Shown in pieces: positions 11,601 to 24,586 of a DNA stretch of 64,000 nt. The stretch's first letter is position 1. Every line of letters starts with the position of its first letter. This DNA is from Lagopus muta. Its lineage: Eukaryota > Chordata > Aves > Galliformes > Phasianidae. Under the pieces are notes generated by a model, which saw only the letters and a program-made list of their open reading frames with translations, did no database searches and was not told the DNA's origin. The position numbers and the translations under genes are program-made. The stretch covers positions 50,046,972 through 50,110,971 of the forward strand of contig NC_064437.1 in NCBI RefSeq assembly GCF_023343835.1. The letters run 5' to 3'.

Positions 11601-14600
11601 AGGATGTGAGCATTACACCAGACTGTAGCTGAAGTTATGCCTTGGCAGCAGGTCTCAGTACTGCCAGCTCATTCTCGAGGATAGGAGAATTTTGTATGCA
11701 GGCACCAGGTATTTTAGGAGCAGCTGTGATTCAGGGGTGGAGTGCCTGATCTATAGATCTGCCTCTATAGATACAACTTGCATCTCTGAAATGTTAATGG
11801 ATGGTTTGAGTTCAGTGTTGAATTTTCTTTAGAACCTGCTTGGTTGATGGAACTCTTCAAGGTGACAGTGGTTTAACTTCAGCAGGAGAATGAAGCTGAG
11901 AAAATGAAGATGGAGGTTGCTCTTCCACATGTTCAACTTCAGATCTTACTGTGCTTGGAGTTGTCAGGTGATCCTGACACCTGCTGTTGATACACCTGCT
12001 GTTGGAGAGCAGATGGGTACCTTCCCAACCTGGCTCATCCTTACTGGTGTGTTTCTGGTCATAGAACTAGGAAAGTTGCTCCTCTCTACTTTAATTACCC
12101 AGCTTCCCCTCCCCCCTCTGATACACAATGAGACACATGCTGAAGCCACCTCATTTTTCTCAAGCAGAACTGTTTTTGCTCTGGCTTGCTGTATTTTATG
12201 CATTTGATACTGGTATGGCAAATAACACTAAGATCTCTCAAGGAAAATGAACAGAATCAGGTAAGGAGAGACTTCTTAAATGCTTATTCAAAAGCAATAG
12301 CAACAAAAAAAAATCTGGGGAAGTCATTGGTCAGTGAATAGCAAACCATGGAATGGCATTCCTGGAAAATGGTTACTACTCAATTTTGAAAGGCTAATTT
12401 GCATTTGGGTAACAACAAACGATATTACTTTTTGAAGGAGGGCAGGTGTGTAATCATTTCATTTCCTGTAGAAAAATGAAGCAAGTTCATAATGATTGGG
12501 TGGAGAATTTAATAGTCTCTAATTTGAATGTTTTGAATAAGTAAGGTATAAAAGTACATCCAAACAGTGAAATCGATTGTTCAGGATCTAGCATATGTAC
12601 AATACATGCCAAGCTTTAATATGTTTTTAGCAGAAGTAGAATTAGATGCTTCTGTTGTCCTCATAATTAGGGAGATTGTTCTTCTATAAGCTTATGTAAT
12701 TAAATCCTTTCTCTTGCCTTGCTCCAAAAGTACATGTGATGTCCTCTACTTACATCCTTCTGATTCCAATTTTATTGCTCAAGACTGGCTTGGACAGAGA
12801 TAAAAAAAATTAACAATTGACTGATGTGCCTTCCATGACAAGGCAGCTGTGTTCACTGGCTTTTACTTGCAAATTCACTACACTTCCTGGAGAACCGTTT
12901 CCTTGGTGTATTCTGTGATCCAACTAGCTGTCACTCACTTCTCGAGAAAATTATTGCCTGACTTCTTTTTTTTCTGGAGGTTTTACTTGTAATCTAACAT
13001 CCTGTAGAGATTAATGTCTCAGAAATGTCATTTAGTTCTTTGCTCCAATATGATAATTGTTCTTTTCGTTTTGCGGCAACAATGTATCAGTGAATCTCAA
13101 TCCATTAAATTGTCTTCCTAGATACAAATTTGCTTTTTGCCTTATATACTCCAGAATATTTTAACAATGGTAAATATTATCACTAAAGGAAAACAAATTC
13201 CATTATATAATTTCTTCAGCTATGGTACTACATTAAACAAGACACCAAAAGTAGTTTATTGGGCTGTTCCATTAACTCCAAAATCTGTCAGCGCAGGACC
13301 CAATGGACTTTAAAAATGAATAGGTCTTGCCAGTCTGGTGGCAAGATGACCAGTCTGGTCTCAGATGAACTTAACAAACTTTCATGATGCAATAGTCGTA
13401 TTGCTTGACTTGGGTTTTCTTTGTTTTCTGAGGTGCTGAGATGAACTTATACATGAACTGGTTTACTTACTGCAGGCACAATTAACAGAAATGTAAATTA
13501 TGGTATTAAAATTTTGGCAACTAATTTGGCTTAGGCATTTAATTTCAATGTTTAAAGTATTTTGGCATTCATTCATGAAACTTAATTATTGAAAATGCAC
13601 ATTTTTAATGTATAGAGTGACGTGTCCACTAAAACAATACTTTCAGAATGTTCCATTGCTTCAGTTATAGACCCAAAACATTTCTGAAAGCCTTCAGTTG
13701 AGTTTTCTGTCACTTCATGTAGATTAAAACCTACACAGAGAAGCAGATGTTGCCAAGGTAACTGTAGTATTCACAATTCTCAATCTAAGTAATATTTCTC
13801 CCTACTATTGCTACTTATTTACACTTCTAAATTACTTTTAAGGTTAGCTTTTTCTAAAAACAGAACAAAAAGCTATCAAGCTTAACATGATCTCTCTGGT
13901 TCTGTTCTCTTCTGTTCTCCTCACCTGAATACCTGTATGTGTATGTGAGAAACTTCATATGATGTGGTTGCTGATATGACTGCCAGGATTAAAAGATCAA
14001 ATGTACTGATGATGTATAAGTAGAAATCTTCACTTACCTTCCTGATTTTCTCGTACTAGTGCATGAATTTATTATACAGAGTTTTACTCAGGTTTGTTAA
14101 TAAGGGTTTTAAGCAGATGCTCTTCTAGATATACATATTAAGCAAAAAGAATCTAAACACTTTTTGGAAATGGATACTGCATTTTTTCCATTTCCTTTTG
14201 GGATGAAATTACATGAGGTTCACGTGAGAAACCCCTTCTTGGCTTTCCTTCTATGAATGGGTATTGCGTAAGAGCAAACACTGCATCTTGAGCAGTAGAA
14301 CTCTTGGCTATACAACTAGAGAACAAGCTCTAAAATTTCAGGTGTGTGATGTACGGGCAGCTAGAGGAAGTGTGAGCAACAGCCAAGCAGCAAAAATCTG
14401 AAGTGATCAAGTCTGAAATTCCTTAATTGAGACAAAATACTTCATATGCAGTCATGGGGAACTTAGAGGGTTTCCTTATTTCCAGTTCTTGTGTCTTGAT
14501 GGTACTTGCTTGTCCTCCGGCATACCAGGGAAGGTGGTATATGTGCATTAGCCCACTGAAGATGTTGAAGGATTTTGAGGTAAGGGAAGCTAGCTTTCTA

Positions 14601-15794
14601 TAGAGGGTTAGAATTTCTACTCTAATACCTGTGTGTAGGCAGGATGGGTGCTGGGTCTGGGAGGGCTAGGGGCTAGGCTGCTGCTGAGTTTGTAGTTATT
14701 CTGACTATTCCAGCAGAACTCCCATGTCATTGGCAGAAGACTTGCACAGAGCAAGCAAGCAAACACATTCTGGGGAGTTTCACTGGAGGTGAAAATACAA
14801 AGAAAGAGCCTCTTATAGAGGGCATATATATATTGGTTGTCAAGTTTTAGAACTCAAGTATGTAACTCAACAGAAGGTGTCTCATTTGTGCTTGAAATGT
14901 GTATTTTTATATTGCATGCTCTCAGAATACTGCTGATACAAATACACTGATAGTGTGTGATTCCTTTGATTATATGCTATAAATTGCTTGTTTAGAATCA
15001 TTCAGCTCTGCTTTGTCACTAAAGAGCTTCCATCACCTGTATTATGTCTATGTATGTTGTAGCTAACAGTGGGGAAAACATAATCTATCATAATTGCTGC
15101 AAATGTATCTTCACTGACTAGAAGACTTCAACTGCTACTGAACAGTGGAGGATCCACAAATGTGATTCTCTGTCTGCAGCACTGCTGTGCCTTTCTGTTG
15201 ATGGACTAGGGCTGCTATCATTTTAGGTGCTATAGCTCCATAATATTGTATGAAAATGTTCCTGTTGCACGCTTGTCTTTTAAAATAACACTTTAAAAAA
15301 TGTTGGTTAAGTGTTTTTATTAGTTATATGTGCTCCTGGTCTGCAGGTCAGGCATCAACTTAGTTTTCCCTTGTGCTGTTTTCATACTAAGTAGTCGTGC
15401 TGCCTGGTAAATTCTATGTAAGCAATACTGCTGAACAACACTTTACTTAATCTAATGTAATATAAATAACATAAAATGAGACTTACTCCATATATATAAT
15501 CTCAGCTCAATAATAAAAACAGTAACTTGGAGTCTTTCATTAGTAACTTCTGAGGTTTGAAAAAAAAATCAGGAGCATGACTATATAGTTACCAGTTTTC
15601 AACAGGACTAGCTTATAAAATGATTTCTCTAATGTTAGTAGTCTCTGAACTTCAATGGAGTCTTACTTGGGAAGACTTTCATTTTGTTGAAATAAATGCC
15701 ATTTTGGTCTTATTCTAGTAAGTGAGGAAACAAAATCTTTCCTTTGTACTCCATGCCTCATCCTCAGTGACTTCTGCTTAAGATTTCCCATGTA
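5627..15794. other. gene-poor unique sequence
   Basis: No gene, LTR or CR1 copy was recognised across this roughly 10-kb block, apart from the exon-like segment at 8041-8134. The 8.1-8.5 kb part is TG-rich on the plus strand and contains two strong GTAAGT donors (after 8134 and after about 8430). An A-rich run lies at about 9788-9805. All ORFs are below 150 codons and have no recognisable motif. Confidence 0.65.
8041..8134 (+). other. candidate internal exon (unconfirmed)
   Basis: A pyrimidine-rich acceptor (TCGATTTTCTAG) ends at 8040 and a full-consensus donor (GAG|GTAAGT) follows at 8135. Between them lie 94 bp with one open frame, 1 base plus 31 codons, containing CLHLLEAFQNTAKELGAA. The composition (Leu, Ala, Glu rich) is protein-like. 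I could not find a phase-matched partner exon nearby and I do not recognise the family. A segment of this length is open in at least one frame about half the time by chance, so the splice sites carry most of the weight. Confidence 0.25.
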
Positions 15795-16329
15795 AAGGCT
15801 GCTCCAGTAATAATGCCTCCTATTTTATTATGCTGACTACCACATCAGAGGCAGATCTTGGTGGTATGGCAGTGAAGGATGAACCTTTCTCGTAATATGT
15901 CACATTTTGATGCTGTGTGACAGATGGCAGCAGAGGGGCATGTGTCTGACATGAAAGTGCATCTGAAGCAAAGGTGTCACTGAATTTCTCCATGCTGAAA
16001 AAATTCTATTATTGACATTCATTGATGGTTGCTGAATGTTCACATCCACTGTTTGTGCTCCAAAAACAGAGTGAAGAAGTGGATGGTACATTCCAGCAGT
16101 GGTGATAGTGATGTGAAAGACAAAACACTTTGTGTGCTGTCACGCCACAAAATGACAAGTCTTGACCAGCTCATCTATGTGAATTGGTGGTCACAGTGGT
16201 GACTGGAAAAAGCTTTTTTTTTTTTTTTTTTTTTTTTTAAGCTGAGAATTTGCTCTATCAACTAGTGTTACTGTGCTCTGTATCTGTTATACTTTCCATG
16301 GAATAGGAGGAATTACTTTTGGAGCAACC
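15795..16329 (+). mobile_element. mariner-type DNA transposon, internally deleted (copy 1)
   Basis: This is a non-autonomous mariner-like element of the Galluhop-like avian family. It has inverted termini: the left end contains GGCTGCTCC and TAATGCCTCC, and the right end contains GGAGCAACC preceded by the matching complementary sequence. TA dinucleotides lie close to both ends (15793-15794 and 16330-16331), as expected for mariner targets. At about 535 bp it is well short of a full mariner of roughly 1.3 kb. The plus strand keeps a decayed transposase N-terminal reading (an EFLHAEK-like stretch near 15990, then stops), so it is taken as the sense strand. It lies inverted relative to the other three copies. 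A run of 25 T (16214-16238) has expanded inside it. Confidence 0.85.
16214..16238 (+). repeat. poly(T) run inside mariner copy 1
   Basis: There are twenty-five consecutive T. Comparison with the other mariner copies places it at a short homopolymer tract of the element, so it looks like local expansion after insertion, not a retroposon tail. Confidence 0.9.
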
Positions 16330-19300
16330 TATGTCTGTCAAGAGAAAGTAATGAGAATTGAAAGTTTGGAATCGTATAACTAGGTAAAATGATGACCTCA
16401 TGGCTCATATCAAAGTCCAGAATTTGTTTCCTTAGTTGTCCCCTGTATCGTGCCCTGATAGTTTCAGGCATTCTTAAACTTGGGTCCTTGGTGTGTATGA
16501 CAAAATGCTCCTTTTCCTGCCAGTTGCATGAGTGAGATGCAGACTTAAAGGCCTTTGGGTGCTAGAGATCTCATGTGAGGACTCTACAGTGGTAGTCATC
16601 TCTGCTTCCTGGGGAGGGTGCTTCGTATAATCATGTAATATGTTACATCACGTGCCAGTTAAGTGATTTACTATCATAATTCTGGATTTTAGCTCTGACA
16701 AGTAAATGCATCACTTCAGCCAAGTAGTATCTATTTATGATGCGATGGTTCAATTTTCTCTTGGCTCAGAATATCTTATCTTCTCCAATTTATATCCAGT
16801 CTGTGCTTTGTTGCACATTTCTCACAATCCTGTATTTAATCAATCTGAAACTAACCTTCAGAGTTCACTGCTTCATTGTCATAAGGAAAGATAGGAATGT
16901 TAGTCCCAGAAAGAGTAGATAGTTACTTATTGCTGTGTCTCAAGTCTTTTTGACAGAAGTACAGGTTGAATATCAATTGCTTTAGGAATGATGAGGATTG
17001 CATGCAGGAAAGGCGAAGGCAGTTGGAAAACAGTTTGAGTAGGTTAGGGATCTTGTTAGAAGCAGAGCAAACACTCCTCTGTAAAGGATGCTCTCCCTGC
17101 AGCAAGTAGTCATTCTTTTACCCTTCCTCAAGATAAGTGTTGGTTTTCCAGAGATCTCTCTCAGGCTGTTTTCCATTTCTACTACATAAATGATGATTTA
17201 TTGCCCATTTACATAAACTTCATGCTATTTTGCTGTGAAACTTAAATAGGAAATGAAACAACTTGTACTGCAGTAAAACGGAATACTGAGAGGCAGTCTC
17301 TTATTATTCCTGTAATGACTTCTGCATTTGTCATACAAAAAAGTTACTGCTGTTGCTCTGCAAGACCCACATGCAGCGCTACTAATATAGTTCTGACTCA
17401 AATGGTAGCCTGTGGATTTGTGTCCTTTCTGGGAAGACTGGCTTGTTTCTGTTCTTGCTGAGATTTGTTTTCAACTCTTCTGAGAAATAAATGAATGAAA
17501 ATAAAACTAAAAATATCCATCAAATCTTTTCCCTCAGAGTCATTCTGTCTACCACAGTGCTCCACTTGAATGTTCTCCCATGTTACTAATGCACTCTCAA
17601 GAGATTGTGGCAGTATGATGCTGTTGTTGCTGGAATTGGTCCTTAGCAAGCAGAAATTTCATCGTTTTGCTACTTTGTCAGTATTTTATTATCCTTAGTA
17701 GGAATTTTTACCTCCTCTGCTTCATTTCTATGTAAAGAATAATGGCATGAAGAGCCGATATGCATAATGATTGTCACCATATGTGAATGTTTTATTGTTT
17801 GTTTTTTTTTTTTTAGTTTATTCTGAAGTACTTTTTAAGGGGGCTCTCTGACTCAAAATTCGTGAAAACAACACAATACAAGAAATGTTTTGTACATATC
17901 TGTAAAAGATGGCATTTAAAAATGATTTGTTGTCTAGTACCTGTTTTAATTAAGTTATAAAGTATCAGTTACAAGAAGATCTAAGGCATTTGTCATACTG
18001 CTGTTCCAGATTCCCTTTCTCTTTAGCTTCCTCCTACAGATTTCATTATTTAAAATCTCAAATCCTTGTAAGCAGAGTTAACTCGTTAATACGACTTTCA
18101 CTTTAAGGAAAACCAGACTGCAGGCAGTACAGAAAATGGAACTGACTGCAAAATGATTCTGTAGGAGAATACTATGAATGACAAGTTAAGTCCTACCACC
18201 AAAACTTAAGTAGAAGTCATCACTTTGAGGTGACAGGAAGTTTATAGTGAGTTGTTATTTTTTTTGTCTAGGCAAAAAACAGTGCCTGGTAGCTTTGTGT
18301 GGTTGAGCAAAGCTGTAAACAGGCTATAAGCCAGTGGTTTAATGAAGGAAAACTTTCCTGGTGAAGTGGTCAAGGTTTTAGTTGTCTACTGTATCATTGC
18401 CCACTCTACTGTATCACTGCTTCTTCATGCTTCTGCAAGCTGCTTCTGGGGAAGGATAATACTTCTGTCAAGGACAAAATGGACAAGCTTTTCCAAGCGG
18501 AGATAGTGGCATAAAGTCTCTAGCTAAACTTTTCTAGCTCAGGAGACAGTTTAAAAGAATACTTATCACTTGATAGATGGGAAAGTTAATTGTGAAAAAG
18601 AAAACATTCAACTACTGTACATCCATATCGAACAAGCAGTACTGTATGTGTCAACAGTTCACATTATAATGGCTTGCTTATTCTCTTTACTGTATTCATC
18701 TGTCTCCTTCCAGTAAATTCACTATTTTGGTAAATCTTATGGATGATGTAAATAGTCATACAGTCTTTGCTGGAGCAGCGCTTGAAAAGAGGTGAAATGG
18801 CCACATTTTCCTCCACCAACTTCTAAATACTGGAGGAATGACTCAAGGGACAGTTGTTTGGAAGCAAACTCTTATAGATATTGCCTGGTTTTAAAAAACT
18901 TTTAGTATAAAGTGTCCTAATTGCTGAGGTTTTTGGACCCCTTTCCTTAGCATCCATTTTGTTTTACTGGGATTACAATTAAAAGTTATGCGGTCAAGTA
19001 GCTGCATGTGAGTAGAGCGTAATAAAGACGGCTGTGAAACTCATGTCTGTGCTTTGGGTTGTAGTTGTGAAGACCTGCATAGTCACAACAGGACATCTTT
19101 TTGCTAATGTCTGTTATTGTAGTTACGTGCAGGTCAGGTCAAGTTGCTGTAGAAGCCATGTAGAAATGAACAAATCTGTAAACTGTCTGTATCTAGTAAC
19201 TTACAATTGTGCCCTCTCAGATACTCCAAAACATACTCTGGTTGTAGTCGCTTCCCACTCTTACATCTGCCACTTCTTCCTATCTTTAGTTTTCATATGT

Positions 19301-22300
19301 CTGTTTTCTTTTCTACCAGAATGACTCTGGTCTGTCCTCTCATTTCTGTGACTGCCACAGTTTTCATCCTCAGTCATTAAATCATTTCTTCAGCCTTTTC
19401 AGTTGTTAGTAGACTTCTTTTCCTCTCATTCCTCTTTGTCTCAACACAGTTGTTCCAGCTTTGTGATTCTTCCACTGTATGGGACAAAACAAACTGCCTT
19501 TATTTTTCAGCTTTCCGTACCACTAGTTCTTCTTTACTGTGCTTGGGTAGGCTTTGAGATAGAGATTATTAATCTGGATAACTGATGTTTCCTTAGAAAT
19601 AATAGTTGAAAAAAGAACATTAAAAAAAAATCATCTCACTGTCTCATCATTTTAAAATATTTTTTGGAAGGCAGTGAGAGGAAAATGACTTTCACTCTAA
19701 TCCTTTCCTGCTTTTTCCCAATTTCCATTGACTTCAGTAATTAATAGCTCAATAATCAGAAAATGCTCTGAAGAAGCCACTGAAGATGTCACCAGAAAAA
19801 GTGAGCCTTTCTCTAAAGCTTTTACTAGCTTTTCTCTCTGCAGTGTGTCTCCTGCTCTTTTGTTTTGTTTCCCCACACCAAGTGGCTCATGAATAGAGGG
19901 TGATGCCATTCATCCTCTATGAGCTAGAGACAAGTGAGCCTGGCATCAGCAAATACTGTGTGCATCTCCAATAGTTCTGGTTTCAGCTGTTCCAAGCCAT
20001 GCAAACTCAGTCAGTGTGTGTTCTGCCATTGGTGTAAGCAGCAAGGAAATCTCTCTGAGCTTCTCATTCTCTTCTGCCAGTGAACTGCTGGCTATTAAAG
20101 ACCAGTGTTTGTCAGCACTGAAAGTAAAAAGCAGCAGCTTTATATGTGTACATCTGTAATTTGTTGTCTCCAGAAACAATTTTAGGACAGTTAACAGCTG
20201 TTTTGATGTGGGAATCCTTTTTGACTGTTTTGACTTTAGGTGATGACTTCTTGAAACAATAGATCCTGAAACACAATGACATATTTGGTCCCTCTCAGTG
20301 TCTGACTACTAAAATCATCAGGAAAATGTCAAGATGCACTCTTGATTAAACTTAATGACTGAGAATGTTTCAACATATAAAGTCTCTACTTGAGAATTGA
20401 ATGGGAAATGTACTTAGGATTTTCATTGTCTTTGACAACAGATGAGAGCTTTAATGCTCAAGAGTCAGGAGGTGGAAAAAGATGAAGTAATGCCTATCAC
20501 TGTCTTGACAAATATCAAAACGTACCTTGCCAAACATTTCTCCTCTTTTTATCTGGGAATGTGAAGACAAATACAGAATATTTGTGTTGCTGAAAATAAT
20601 TGGTGAAATACGATAGATTTGTACAGCTGAGCTGGACAAATGTCTTGCCAATTGCATCTCTTCCAACTATGCAGAAAAAGAGTGGTTCAGAAACATCTTG
20701 GGGAAAATCAGTCAAATCTATATGAAGAATTTGTAAAAATGGAATCATAACCTACAGATTTGAGTCTTCACTTGCTGATGCTCAGAAAGTTCAGTGCTCT
20801 GTGGTGGCATAGTTTTTGCCTTTGCATGTGAAAAGTAATATACCTTCTTGACACTCCTTTTTCCTTTAAACATAAAAAAAAATCTCTGTCTACTGATGTC
20901 AATGAAAGAACTGACTTAAATAGAGCTGGATGTCACCTTTACGCTTTGTGTGTTGGAGGAGAAAGATGCTTTGTGACTACTGTGGTTTACAGTTCACAGT
21001 ATGAAAATATGAAAAAGCAGTATCAGGCTTCTATCAAAGCAACTTTAAGGATGGACTCAAACACTGTAACATTTAATGTAAAAATAAACAATATCTCTAT
21101 CATTTAAAAAAAAAAGCAACACTGCTTGTATGTAAACTGTCATAGTATTGTGTAGTTTAACTTACAGTTCTGGATGTTCATCAAATTTGAAACATTCAGC
21201 AAGTAGTTGGTCTGTGGCCAGACAAAGGTATGAAAAACTGGAAAATGGCTGAAAAGTATTCATAAAACTACAAGGAGTAACTTGAAAAACATTTCATAAG
21301 TGAAAAATAGAATGAATTGTTTTGACTTCATAGTCAACCTTTTTATTCATACAGTACTAAAAGAATGGCAACACTTTTCCTGTGCTTGCAATAAGCCTCA
21401 CATTCATTCAAATAACGCATCATAAATGATGATGGATTATCTCTTAATGGAGGTGAGGAAGGAATGTTCTCGGGAGATTAACTTAGTAATTGAAGTTAAT
21501 CAAATGTAGGCAACACAGATTAACTTATTCCAAGTTATTTTCTGCTCTGTTGGGATTTTCTCCTAGGAGACAGAACTGCATGATCAGCAAGCACCACCTG
21601 GTATCATGCTTGGATGTCCACTCTGGTCTGAACATGTACTATTCCACACAGCTCCCAGTAAAACCTTTTCTGGTTCAGATGCACTTATTCTCTGGTTCAG
21701 TAAAATTAATTGATGATCTCAAGTCTCTTATATAGCAATATAATAATATATCAATTACCAGATAGAACTGAAGCATTTGAAACACCTCTGTTCTTTACAT
21801 TTTTTCTTACTGTAGAGAACTAGACATTTTGTTGCTGTAATCTTAAATGACTTTGTGGACACAGATCTCTGACACTTTCTAGATACTTAAATGCGCATAT
21901 TAAAAATAACAAAATGCAAATCAACTAGTAAGGAAAAACACAACCCAGTACCAAGCCAAACAGCAGAACAGTGAACTAGAAGGGCTTGAGTAGAGTTTGC
22001 GAACCTTAATAAGATACACCTGGTAGAATTTATTTTATTAAAAGCAGGAGAGGTAACCTTAGAGTTAGCCTTTGCAAATCACATGAGGTGTGAAGCTCAG
22101 TGCTCCACTGTATAAAACTGCTATGGCATCTCCTTTCCAAACAGATTAGACATGATAATCTAATAACTTTTCCTCAGTGCCTGCATCTCTTTCATGCAGA
22201 ACACTGGAATAATGCAGTCATTCCCTTCTGCATTATGTCTTCAGAAGACGGAAGTTTTTGTGACTTTCAGGAGAGAACTGAGGTGCAATAAGCATAGGTT

Positions 22301-23469
22301 GCACAACTGAAGGGGAGACAAAAAGCAAGGTTGACAGTTGCATTCACTTTGTCCTGTCAAAGTATAAATATTGGTGTGTTTCCTGTTATTTGATTTCTAT
22401 TCTATCCTGAGTTCTCCATGCAGGACAGTGATATAACCTTAGCCCTTTTCTCAGCTGTGCTCGTACATGTGAAAAGCAGTTAAATGTGTGAAGGCTGTCA
22501 CGCTTCCCTCCTTTGAAAGAAAGTGTTGCAATGAAGCCCATAGCATCTAACAAAATTAGAATGTATGGTTCATTTCTCGTAAGAAAACATTCTTCATGAG
22601 GAGAAGTTTGTGAGAACTGCAGCATGAATTGCTAGAGTGGCTTTTAAATTCTTCAAACTATGATTATTTTTAAACTGAGCTGCTTGTGCAATTGCAGTGC
22701 TATGAGAGTGATTTATTAGCAGATCTCACTTGGAGCTGAACAGAGGTAGAGTCCTGCACACATGGAAGGAAGTGAGGAACCAGGACAACTGAAGGCTAGC
22801 ATCTGTATGCTAACAGGATTTATAATCATGATTATAATCATGATTTGCGGTTTACAACTCATATGTTTGAGCTCCAGAACTGACAAGAAGTGACACTTCA
22901 CCTTGGCTTCACTTTGTTTCCTTTTCCTTGCACACAGTTGCATTCACTTCTAATGACTCTACTGCTGTTTCCTAGCCCTGAGCAAACTGTGGTTCTGCAT
23001 GTGTTGCTTTTCATTGTGCTTTGCTTGTCTGCATTCCTTTCCTTGCATTGAGTTTTTCCATATGCTTGCACTGGGAGCTTTTGAACTATTTGTCATTTTG
23101 TCTATGATGCCTAGCACAAGGTAGTGCCGTTTGTGATTGATGCCTAGTTGTGTTCGGAATAGAAATGAAGACAGTAAAGAGGCAGCAAAAATGTAAGCTA
23201 TTACTTATTCAAGTTAATTTAAGTAAAATATTGGAGACAGTGTAAATCAGGTGAAATGGGGGGGATGAGTGCATCAAATGTACATTTATTTCTGCAGACT
23301 TCAGTTCCTCTCCCCATGTTAATGCAGAATATGCTGAACTCTTTGAAATAAAAAAAAGTATACTTAGCTATGAAAAGAACTTAAAATAATTCTATAACTA
23401 TGCTTTATAGGAGGAGATTTTCTCGTGAGTTTTCAAGGTTTCCAATATGTTGTTTTTTGAGAATATGTA
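16330..23469. other. gene-poor unique sequence
   Basis: No gene or dispersed repeat was recognised. Minor structure includes a 20-bp imperfect tandem duplication around 18385-18424 (TCTACTGTATCA twice) and a perfect 22-bp palindrome at 22824-22845, listed separately. ORFs are short and motif-free. Confidence 0.65.
22824..22845. repeat. 22-bp perfect palindrome from a 12-bp tandem duplication
   Basis: TATAATCATGAT occurs twice in tandem (22821-22832 and 22833-22844). Because the unit is nearly self-complementary, the doublet creates a perfect 22-bp palindrome. It could extrude as a small cruciform or simply be slippage; no function is implied. Confidence 0.9.
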
Positions 23470-23492
23470 GGTTGCTGCAAAAGTAAAACCTC

Positions 23493-23518
23493 TTTTTTTT
23501 TTTTTTCCCCCCCCCCCC
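23493..23518 (+). repeat. T14-C12 homopolymer pair
   Basis: Fourteen T are followed by twelve C inside mariner copy 2, just inside its left terminus. This is a simple-sequence expansion and a likely site of sequencing or assembly error. Confidence 0.9.
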
Positions 23519-23776
23519 ATGGAAGTTGCAACAGATACAAAGAACACAGTGACACTTTAGTAGCTGTGAATTTGCTGTCAAAAAACACTCCTTTTTTCAA
23601 CGTAGTCACCACTACTAGCTATGAATTTTTACCAGTGATGAACAGGAGCCCGCATGTTATGGTTGTCAACATCTTCACCAGTGGATGTGTCCACTGTTGA
23701 AATGCTTCAGCCTCCACCTCATTGGGTTCATATCAATTGTTTGGACTCCGTAAATGTTCAACAAGTATCAGTGAAT

Positions 23777-24346
23777 TGCAGAATTCCAGGGTCTGGAAGG
23801 GGCTTCTAGAAATCATTGATTCCAACTCCCTGCTAAAGCAGGTTCCTTACAATAGGATGCACAGGTCCAGATGAGTCTCAAATATTTCCAGAGAAAGAGA
23901 CTCCAGAACCTTTCTTGGCAGCCTGTTCCAGTGTTCTGACATGCTCACTGTAGAGAAGTTCTTCTGCATATTTGAGTGGAACTTCCTGTGCTCCAGTTTT
24001 TGGCTATTTTTTCCTGTGTCCTATCACTACCTACCACTGAAGAGAGTCTGTCCTCATCTAGCTGATTCCTATGCTGTAGATAGTTATAAACAGCAATGAG
24101 ATCCACCTACAGCCTTCTCTAGGTCAAACGATCTGTCAGCCTTTCCTCATATGGAAGATGCTTCAGGCCCTTATCGTCTCTGTGGCCCTCTGTTGGACTT
24201 TTTCTAGGAGATCCTGGACTTTTTTGTTGAACTGGGGAGCCCAGAACTGGACATAGTACTCCTGATGTGGCTTCACCAGGGCAGAGTGGGGGGAGGAATC
24301 ATCTTCCTTTACCTGCTGGCCACATTCTTTTTAATGCACCCCAGAT
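23777..24346 (-). mobile_element. CR1 LINE, 5'-truncated, inserted in mariner copy 2
   Basis: The plus strand shows the reverse complement of the conserved CR1 3' region: a CAGGGTCTGGAAGGGGC-like block, then ATTCCAACTCCCTGC, the CAGCCTGTTCCAGTG block and GGGGAGCCCAGAACTGG further right. The 3' end is on the left, so the element runs on the minus strand, and only about 570 bp of 3' end are kept. A short TGAAT occurs at both junctions (23772-23776 and 24347-24351) and may be a target duplication. The mariner sequence continues across it, showing the CR1 landed in an existing mariner. No reverse transcriptase coding sequence remains. Confidence 0.88.
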
Positions 24347-24586
24347 TGAATGTCAGTGGGTGCCATTGACACATGTAGTTATTCAGTGCCCCACTTCCTT
24401 TTCATCTGTATTTCCGTGTCAGATGCCATTATGTCAGATTGTCATTCTGCTGTCATTTGTTACATGGCAACAAAATGTAACAATGTTGGTGGGAAGTTCA
24501 GTCTCTACAGACATACTACCAATATCTGCCTCTGACATCATGTGCCAACAGAATAAATTAGGAGTTTCAGCTTCTGGAGCAGCCCC

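Larger units (their letters stand above)
23470..24586 (-). mobile_element. mariner-type DNA transposon (copy 2), split by CR1
   Basis: This is the same family as 15795-16329 in the opposite orientation. It starts with GGTTGCTGCAAAAGTAA directly after a TA (23468-23469) and ends with GGAGCAGCCCC followed by TA (24587-24588). These are the family termini with the TA target duplication. The element sequence is interrupted after 23776 and resumes at 24347 or just after, so about 547 bp of mariner remain. The interruption is a CR1 3' end. A T14C12 homopolymer pair (23493-23518) sits near the left end where the other copies have a short T/C stretch. Any transposase reading is destroyed. Confidence 0.85.

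Noticed and set aside
14487..14579. Exon-like segment between TTATTTCCAG and GAG|GTAAGG on the plus strand
   Set aside because: One frame is open, but about half of random segments this short are open in some frame, and no partner exon was found.
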